A DNA stretch of 9,565 bases, from positions 1 through 9,565 of the forward strand of contig JACPFH010000226.1 in assembly GCA_016183075.1 (NCBI GenBank), written 5' to 3'. The DNA comes from Deltaproteobacteria bacterium. Its GTDB lineage: Bacteria; Desulfobacterota; Binatia; UBA9968. Both the position numbers and the translations under genes were made by a program. Below the pieces are notes generated by a model. It was given only the letters and a program-made list of their open reading frames with translations. It was not told the origin of the DNA and searched no databases. Shown here one piece after another: positions 5,326 through 9,565 of the stretch (positions within the stretch are counted from its first letter, which is position 1; the number at the start of each line of letters is the position of its first letter).

Positions 5326-6972
5326 ATGATCGCAGCGCAACCGCTTCGAGTGCTGGTCGTCGAAGACTCGCAGGACGACTTTCTCGTGCTCGAGCGCGAG
5401 ATCCGCAGCGGGGGCTATGAGCCGGTCTGCGAGCGCGTGGACACGGCCGAGGCACTGGGTGACGCCTTGGCCGCGTGGCGTTGGGATCTCGTGATCTCCG
5501 ACTACACGATGCCCGGGTTCAGCGGGACGACCGCGTTGGAGATGGTCAGGGGAAGCCGGATCGATGTTCCGTTCATTTTTTTGTCCGGAACTCTGGGCGA
5601 GGAGGCCGCGGTCGCCGCCATGAAGGTGGGAGCGCACGATTACATCGTCAAGGGAAACGTCCGCAGGCTGCTGCCCGCGATCGAGCGGGAGCTGCGGGAA
5701 GCCGAGTCGCGCCGCCAGAAGCGGGAGGCGGAGGAAAACGTGCGCCGCCAGCAGGCGCAGCTCGGAGCCCTGCACGAAATCAATCTCGCGATCACGTCGA
5801 CGTTGGACCTGCGGGGCGTTCTCAACGGCTTGCTCGAGAAAGTGGACGATTTGCTGCCTTACCCGGTTGCCCTGACGGTGCGCCTTTTGGATGAGGTGAG
5901 CGGGGAGTTGCGACCCGTAGCGTGTCGCAATCTCGATGAGGTCGAATGGGGCGGCAATGGCTGGGGGTCGGGTGGTCGGGGTCTCTCCCGGCTCGTTGCG
6001 GAAACCAGAGCGCCGCTGGTGATCCGCGAGCTACAGAAAAATCGGGGAATCTTGGATCCGGACTTCTTCCGCAAACACAGATTGGTCTCCTATGTGGGCG
6101 TGCCGTTAACCGCAAAGGACAAGGTCTTGGGGGTCATTGGCTTCTACAGCCGCGAAGCGCACGATTTCACCGCGGAAGAGCTGGAGTTTTTTATGACGCT
6201 CGCCGGGCAGGCGGCGGTCGCAATTCAGAACTCTCAGCTCTACGAGCAGAGCAAGCTCCACGCGACCGATCTGGAGCGCGTGAACCGGGCGACATCGGAA
6301 TTCGTGAGTTTCATGTCCCACGAGCTGCGCACGCCCCTCTCCACCATCATGGGCTATGCGGGGATGATTCAGGAGCGGGTTCTTGGAGAAATCAACCCGG
6401 AGCAGGAAACGGCCGTGGCGAAGATCCAGAGGTACGGCAACGAGATGCTGACAATGATCAATAGCATCTTGGAAGCGGGCAGGAGCGCGGTCAAGGATGT
6501 TCCGGTGGCATGGGAGGACGTCGACCTGATTCAGTTTTTCGAGGAGCTGCAAAGCCCTTATCGCGTCCCTTTGGGCAAGGAGGTTACTTTGGTCTGGGAG
6601 TTTTCACCCCGCCTTCCCGGGCTTAGGACCGACGCTAAGAAGCTCACGCATATCCTGCAAAATCTGATCAACAACGCGATTAAGTTCACCGAGCAGGGCG
6701 AGGTGAGAATTACCGCCCGGCACGATCCCACCGCGAAAGTTATGGAATTCAAGGTCGCCGATACCGGAAGGGGGATCCAGAAAGAGTTCCTGACGAAGGT
6801 CTTCGAAATGTTTCAGCAAGCCGGCACCGCCGGAACTCGACTCAACGGCGGGGTCGGCCTGGGGCTGTACATGGCGAAAAAGTTCGCCGAGTTGCTCGGC
6901 GGCAAGATCGAAGTGTGGAGCGAGCCTGGCAAGGGTTCGACTTTCACGGTCAGCATACCCTGCGCATCCTAG
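5326..6972 (+). CDS. Histidine kinase with N-terminal receiver: REC-GAF-HisKA-HATPase
   Basis: A 548-residue soluble sensor kinase with no membrane segment. A receiver domain (about 6-125) has the acidic pair in VVEDSQDD, phospho-acceptor D59 in ISDYTMPG, the S/T switch in FLSGTLGEE and Lys109 in VKGN. A short coiled linker leads to a GAF domain (about 145-305) that may bind a ligand or cofactor. HisKA follows with H332 in SFMSHELRTPLS. HATPase_c shows the N box NLINNAIKF (446-454), DTGRGI (479-484), FEMFQQ and GVGLGLYMAKKF. The receiver is at the front, so this is not a classical hybrid kinase; an upstream kinase probably phosphorylates it to tune activity. Start: ATG 5326 with GGGGA 8 nt before gives a normal receiver N terminus. 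An in-frame ATG at 5263 would add 21 basic, unconserved residues and has a poor ribosome site. Its response regulator is not in the window. Confidence 0.93.
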   Translation: MIAAQPLRVLVVEDSQDDFLVLEREIRSGGYEPVCERVDTAEALGDALAAWRWDLVISDYTMPGFSGTTALEMVRGSRIDVPFIFLSGTLGEEAAVAAMKVGAHDYIVKGNVRRLLPAIERELREAESRRQKREAEENVRRQQAQLGALHEINLAITSTLDLRGVLNGLLEKVDDLLPYPVALTVRLLDEVSGELRPVACRNLDEVEWGGNGWGSGGRGLSRLVAETRAPLVIRELQKNRGILDPDFFRKHRLVSYVGVPLTAKDKVLGVIGFYSREAHDFTAEELEFFMTLAGQAAVAIQNSQLYEQSKLHATDLERVNRATSEFVSFMSHELRTPLSTIMGYAGMIQERVLGEINPEQETAVAKIQRYGNEMLTMINSILEAGRSAVKDVPVAWEDVDLIQFFEELQSPYRVPLGKEVTLVWEFSPRLPGLRTDAKKLTHILQNLINNAIKFTEQGEVRITARHDPTAKVMEFKVADTGRGIQKEFLTKVFEMFQQAGTAGTRLNGGVGLGLYMAKKFAELLGGKIEVWSEPGKGSTFTVSIPCAS

Positions 6973-7046
6973 TCGAATTTCGAAATCCGCAATCCGCAAT
7001 TCGAAATTTGCAATTTTCACTTAATGCATGAATAATGCGGGCTAGG
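6968..7046 (-). repeat. Dispersed repeat, copy 2 (inverted relative to copy 1)
   Basis: Read on the minus strand, 7046-7023 is the 24-base head matching 1854-1877 (one mismatch). It continues into AAGTGAAAATTGCA (7022-7009) and then into about six heptamers (plus-strand positions 6973-7014: TCGAATT, TCGAAAT, CCGCAAT, CCGCAAT, TCGAAAT, TTGCAAT). The unit is bounded by CCTAG at 6968-6972 and CTAGG at 7042-7046. The stop of the kinase upstream (TAG 6970-6972) lies in that boundary. It lacks the 10-base insertion seen in copy 1. Confidence 0.8.
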
Positions 7047-7081
7047 GTTCTACTTCTCGCTCCACGGTCTCACGCAGCGAT

Positions 7082-7126
7082 CCTTCCGGCTTAAGATCTT
7101 AAAAGTTCGATCGTTTCGTCGGAAGG
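7082..7126. promoter_or_regulatory. Inverted repeat enclosing a 12-bp palindrome upstream of rsbT-like gene
   Basis: CCTTCCG (7082-7088) and CGGAAGG (7120-7126) are perfect inverted arms. Between them is TTAAGATCTTAA (7091-7102), a perfect 12-bp palindrome. This could be an operator or an RNA stem-loop in the leader of the signalling genes. No convincing promoter hexamers were found around it. The rest of the gap (7047-7081 and 7127-7253) shows nothing recognisable. Confidence 0.35.
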
Positions 7127-7236
7127 CCTCCTGCCTAGACCTTACGGGAAAGGCTCAACCCGAGGGAAAAGAGATCACCGCCAGAACGTGCCGAAATCGG
7201 CGTGGATGGGGCCCGGCCCGTTAGTTGCTGGCAGAT

Positions 7237-7242
7237 CCGGAG
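7237..7242 (+). promoter_or_regulatory. Weak ribosome binding site for the rsbT-like gene
   Basis: CCGGAG ends 11 nt before ATG 7254, a longer than ideal gap. The alternative in-frame starts GTG 7188 and ATG 7206 have no recognisable site at proper distance, and family length favours 7254. Confidence 0.45.
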
Positions 7243-7253
7243 CCCGCATTCCA

Positions 7254-7655
7254 ATGGCTGGTCAAAGTCGCGTACCGATCGTTTCGGACCATGATATTGT
7301 GATTGCCCGGCAGATGGGGCGTGAGCTGGCTACCCGCCTTGGCTTCTCGGACGGCGACTCCGTGCTCGTCGCAACGGTCATTTCGGAGTTAGCGCGCAAC
7401 ATCGTGCTGTACGCGGGCGCAGGGGAGATCTTGATAGCTTCGATCGAGGCGGATACCAGAAAGGGCATCGAAGTGGTCGCTCGCGATCAGGGACCCGGGA
7501 TCGGCGACATCGAGCGGGCCGTGCAGCAGGGATTCAGCACCTCCCGCAGCTTGGGCTTGGGACTGGCCGGGATCAAGCGGCTCATGGACGAGTTCGAAAT
7601 CGTCTCGCAGGTCGGCAGGGGAACGACGGTCACGGTAAGGAAGTGGCGGCGATAA
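7254..7655 (+). CDS. rsbT: RsbT-like serine/threonine switch kinase (anti-sigma regulatory factor family)
   Basis: A 133-residue GHKL-type kinase. It is the same length as B. subtilis RsbT and, from memory of that protein, aligns without gaps. Matching segments are DIVIARQMGREL (14-25), ISELARNI with N49 (43-50), LYAGAG (52-57), DQGPGI with D78 (78-83), GFSTSRSLGLGLAGIKRLMDEF (93-114, the ATP lid and glycine box) and GTTVTV (123-128). In the known system RsbT phosphorylates STAS proteins RsbR/RsbS, is then released, and binds the N-terminal domain of phosphatase RsbU. Here no STAS gene is adjacent. The next gene, 16 bases on, is a histidine kinase with an RsbU-like N terminus, its likely partner (inference). 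Upstream in-frame starts (7188, 7206) would add an unconserved tail. The symbol reflects family membership, not proven stressosome function. Confidence 0.88.
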   Translation: MAGQSRVPIVSDHDIVIARQMGRELATRLGFSDGDSVLVATVISELARNIVLYAGAGEILIASIEADTRKGIEVVARDQGPGIGDIERAVQQGFSTSRSLGLGLAGIKRLMDEFEIVSQVGRGTTVTVRKWRR

Positions 7656-7658
7656 GAT

Positions 7659-7663
7659 AAGGG
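7659..7663 (+). promoter_or_regulatory. Ribosome binding site of the second histidine kinase
   Basis: AAGGG ends 8 nt before ATG 7672, and follows the rsbT-like stop (7653-7655) by 3 nt, so the two genes are almost surely on one transcript. Confidence 0.65.
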
Positions 7664-7671
7664 CGGGCCCT

Positions 7672-8709
7672 ATGGAACAGCGGATCGAGGAGCTCGGGAG
7701 AAACTATTTAGCTGCCTTGCGGGAGCACGTTGGGCAAGGCGGTGAATCCAGTTTAGCCCGGGCTTATGAACTTGGCCGGCAGGCTCTGAGCGACGGTTTC
7801 GGCGTCGTGGAGCTGGCGGTGGTCTACCAAGAAGCGCTGGCAGCGATCGTCGCCCGCCCGGTCACGACCGAAGAGTACAACCGGGTCCTGAAGACGGCAG
7901 GCGAGTTTTTTACCGAGAGCCTGAGCCCTTTCGAGATGACACACCGCGGCTTTCGTGAGGCCAACGCCGCGCTGCGCCGGACGAATAAAGCGCTGCGGGA
8001 GGTCAATGCCGAGCTGGAGGCGTTCGCTTATTCGGTCGCCCATGACCTGCGGGCGCCGCTTCGGCCCCTTCGCGGCTTCGGCATGGCGCTCTTGGAGGAC
8101 TACGGGGATCGGTTGGACGCGGCCGGAAGGGACTATGCCCGGCGCATCGTTAACCTCTCAGAGCGCATGGATGCGCTCATCCTGGACCTCCTCGCTTATA
8201 GCCGCGTGAGCCGTGCCGAGCACAAGCTCGACCCGGTGAGTCTGGCATCGATCATCAACGATGCGCTCGCGCATATGGAAGAGGATCTGCGACTGCGGGG
8301 CGCGCGAGTGAGCGTGGAAAGGCCTTCCGTCTATGTTCTAGGTCATCGCATGACGCTGGTGCAGGTGGTCACCAATCTCTTGAGTAACGCTCTCAAATTC
8401 GTGCCTGAGGATGAGAAGCCGGAGGTGCGCATATGGGCTGAAGAGCGCTCCGGATGCGTCCGCTTGTGGGTCAAGGACAATGGCATCGGCATCTCCCCAG
8501 ATCAGCAAGGGCGGATTTTTGGTCTTTTCCAGCGCCTCCACCCCACCGACGCCTATCCCGGATTGGGCGTCGGTTTGGCGATTGTCTGGAAGGCCGTGGC
8601 GAAGATGGATGGGCGAGTCGGAGTAGAGTCTTCGCCAGGGAAGGGTAGCGCCTTCTGGGTGGAGTTAAGGCACGCCGAAGATCCCCCTTCTTCGGCTAAG
8701 GAGCACTAG
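7672..8709 (+). CDS. Histidine kinase with RsbU-type N-terminal domain
   Basis: A 345-residue soluble kinase. Residues about 5-90 form a predicted helical bundle whose pattern (YLAALREHV, then AYELGRQALSDGFGVVELAV at 31-50, then ESLSPFEMTHRGF at 82-94) resembles the N-terminal RsbT-binding domain of RsbU-type phosphatases. A coiled-coil stretch (about 95-118) leads to HisKA with H124 in FAYSVAHDLRAPLR, of the phytochrome-related type. HATPase_c follows: N box NLLSNALKF (235-243), DNGIGI (269-274), FGLFQRL (283-289), GLGVGLAIV (297-305) and GKGSAFWVEL. It would autophosphorylate H124 and pass phosphate to an unseen response regulator. Coupling to the upstream RsbT-like kinase through the N-terminal domain is inferred from domain match and 16-bp spacing. 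The 3' end overlaps the convergent LamG gene by 14 bases. Confidence 0.9.
   Translation: MEQRIEELGRNYLAALREHVGQGGESSLARAYELGRQALSDGFGVVELAVVYQEALAAIVARPVTTEEYNRVLKTAGEFFTESLSPFEMTHRGFREANAALRRTNKALREVNAELEAFAYSVAHDLRAPLRPLRGFGMALLEDYGDRLDAAGRDYARRIVNLSERMDALILDLLAYSRVSRAEHKLDPVSLASIINDALAHMEEDLRLRGARVSVERPSVYVLGHRMTLVQVVTNLLSNALKFVPEDEKPEVRIWAEERSGCVRLWVKDNGIGISPDQQGRIFGLFQRLHPTDAYPGLGVGLAIVWKAVAKMDGRVGVESSPGKGSAFWVELRHAEDPPSSAKEH
8674..8696. terminator. Hairpin at convergent gene ends
   Basis: GCCGAAGA (8674-8681) and TCTTCGGC (8689-8696) form a perfect 8-bp stem with a 7-nt pyrimidine loop. It lies across the last codons of the histidine kinase and touches the stop of the opposite gene. 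Neither strand has a following T run, so it may act as a 3'-end stabiliser or a weak two-way terminator; termination is not proven. Confidence 0.35.
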
Positions 8710-9565
8710 AGATCGCAGCATAGAAGAGTGCCTCCACTTCATCCGCGCTGAGGGCTCGGCTATAGATCCGGACATCATCCAGGTCTCCTGAAAAATAGGA
8801 TCCGGACATTTTCGGATATCGGCCGAAGCTGAGGGCCTGGCCCGTCGAAGTCGCGCCCGGGGTTCCGGTCCAGGCCAGGCTCGCCTTTTCGCTTCCGTCT
8901 ACATAGAGTCTGCCTCCGGTGGAATCAACGACGAACGCCACATGGTGCCACTGGTCGTCGTTGTAGCCGGGGGTGGCCAGGGGGCAGTCGGTTCCGTCCC
9001 CGATGTAGTTGGATTTATCCTTAAAGTACCAGGCGCACAGGTTGCCGCCGTTTGACAAGAGCTGGTAGCCTTTGAATGAGTTCCGGGAGTATTTGTTGAC
9101 GATTCCCTGCAGGCCTGTGGCGCTGGTCTTGATCCATGCCGCGATAGTCAGAGGATAGGCGTTGAGCGAAGCGTCGTTGGGGATGCTGACGTAGTCGTTC
9201 GTTCCGTCGAAGGCGACGGCGAATCCCTCTTTGCCGGTAGTCCAGGTCGGCCGTCCCTTCAGCTTACCCGTGTTGCCGTTTCCCGAGGAGTCTCCGGCAT
9301 TGGTGCTGTTTCCCTCATCGAGCTTCCAATGACCTGCTAGAGAATCCGTAGGTGGTGTGACGTCGGCCAGGGCAGCGCCTGTGCCGGAAAGAGTTGCCGG
9401 ATAAACGCTCCCCGCGGCGCTGATGCTCAGCGTGCCGCTCGCATCGCCCCCTGCCACCGGAGCAAAGACCACAGATAGGTCGCAATGGGTTCCCGGCGCC
9501 ATGACGCCGTCCCACGTCCCGGTGGCGATACAAAGGTTCTCCGAGATCGCAAACGGCCCTGCGAT
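8696..9565 (-). CDS. Secreted LamG-domain protein with choice-of-anchor/ASH-like repeat, C-terminal part
   Basis: The frame stays open to the right edge, so the N terminus and any signal peptide lie outside; the ATG at 9502 is probably internal. The visible 289 residues hold two modules. Residues 1-64 (GPFAISENLC, then APGTHCDLSVVFAP, then SGTLSI) fit an immunoglobulin-like choice-of-anchor D/ASH repeat, with a likely C12-C28 disulfide. After a Pro-rich linker, residues 79-281 are a LamG/concanavalin A-like jellyroll: HWKLDEG, AFDGTNDYVSIP, TIAAWIKT, WHHVAFVVD, LYVDG and the closing GDLDDVRIYSRALSADEVEAL. Such domains bind sugars or other surface ligands; here no specific ligand can be named. 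The protein ends eight residues after the jellyroll with no LPXTG, PEP-CTERM or membrane anchor, so it is probably released or held by upstream domains. Confidence 0.88.
   Translation of the reverse strand: MAGPFAISENLCIATGTWDGVMAPGTHCDLSVVFAPVAGGDASGTLSISAAGSVYPATLSGTGAALADVTPPTDSLAGHWKLDEGNSTNAGDSSGNGNTGKLKGRPTWTTGKEGFAVAFDGTNDYVSIPNDASLNAYPLTIAAWIKTSATGLQGIVNKYSRNSFKGYQLLSNGGNLCAWYFKDKSNYIGDGTDCPLATPGYNDDQWHHVAFVVDSTGGRLYVDGSEKASLAWTGTPGATSTGQALSFGRYPKMSGSYFSGDLDDVRIYSRALSADEVEALFYAAISSAP

Noticed and set aside
5179..9113. Shared word ATTCCCTGCAGG in the epimerase 3' region and inside the LamG gene
   Set aside because: A 12-base match with no extension; one copy is coding. Treated as coincidence.

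Overview
The window is a GC-rich piece of a bacterial chromosome. No rRNA, tRNA or ribosomal protein gene fixes the taxon. The style suggests an uncultured, environmental Gram-negative-like lineage: heptamer-phased repeats in the gaps, many histidine kinases, and secreted beta-helix and LamG proteins. That is inference only.

Left part (1-5174, all + strand): a surface-polysaccharide or amino-sugar block. It starts with the 3' end of a parallel beta-helix protein. A membrane glycosyltransferase of family GT2 follows, its ATG touching the previous stop. Next come a GlmS-type glucosamine-6-phosphate synthase (602 aa) and an SDR-family nucleotide-sugar 4-epimerase. GlmS would make amino sugar, the epimerase would interconvert UDP-sugars, and the glycosyltransferase would polymerise or transfer them.

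Right part (5326-8709, + strand): a signalling block. A REC-GAF-HisKA-HATPase histidine kinase is followed by an RsbT-like switch kinase of 133 aa. Sixteen bases further on is a second histidine kinase. Its N-terminal region resembles the RsbT-binding domain of RsbU, but the PP2C phosphatase is replaced by a histidine-kinase core. This suggests a partner-switching input feeding a two-component output, and it is the best candidate for an unusual system here. No RsbR/RsbS STAS protein and no stand-alone response regulator is visible.

Right edge (complement, running off the window): the 3' end of a secreted protein with a choice-of-anchor/ASH-like domain and a LamG (concanavalin A-like) domain. 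It is convergent with the second kinase and overlaps it by 14 bases.

The gaps are rich in repeats. Two copies of one dispersed element lie in opposite orientations (about 1854-1958 and 6968-7046). Each has a conserved head and a tail of heptamers, about 9 and 6 units. A 174-bp unit with near-perfect terminal inverted repeats and imperfect flanking direct repeats (3894-4067) lies between glmS and the epimerase. More tandem heptamers lie before glmS and before the epimerase. No convincing sigma-70 promoter, CRISPR array, riboswitch, insertion-sequence transposase or replication origin was seen.
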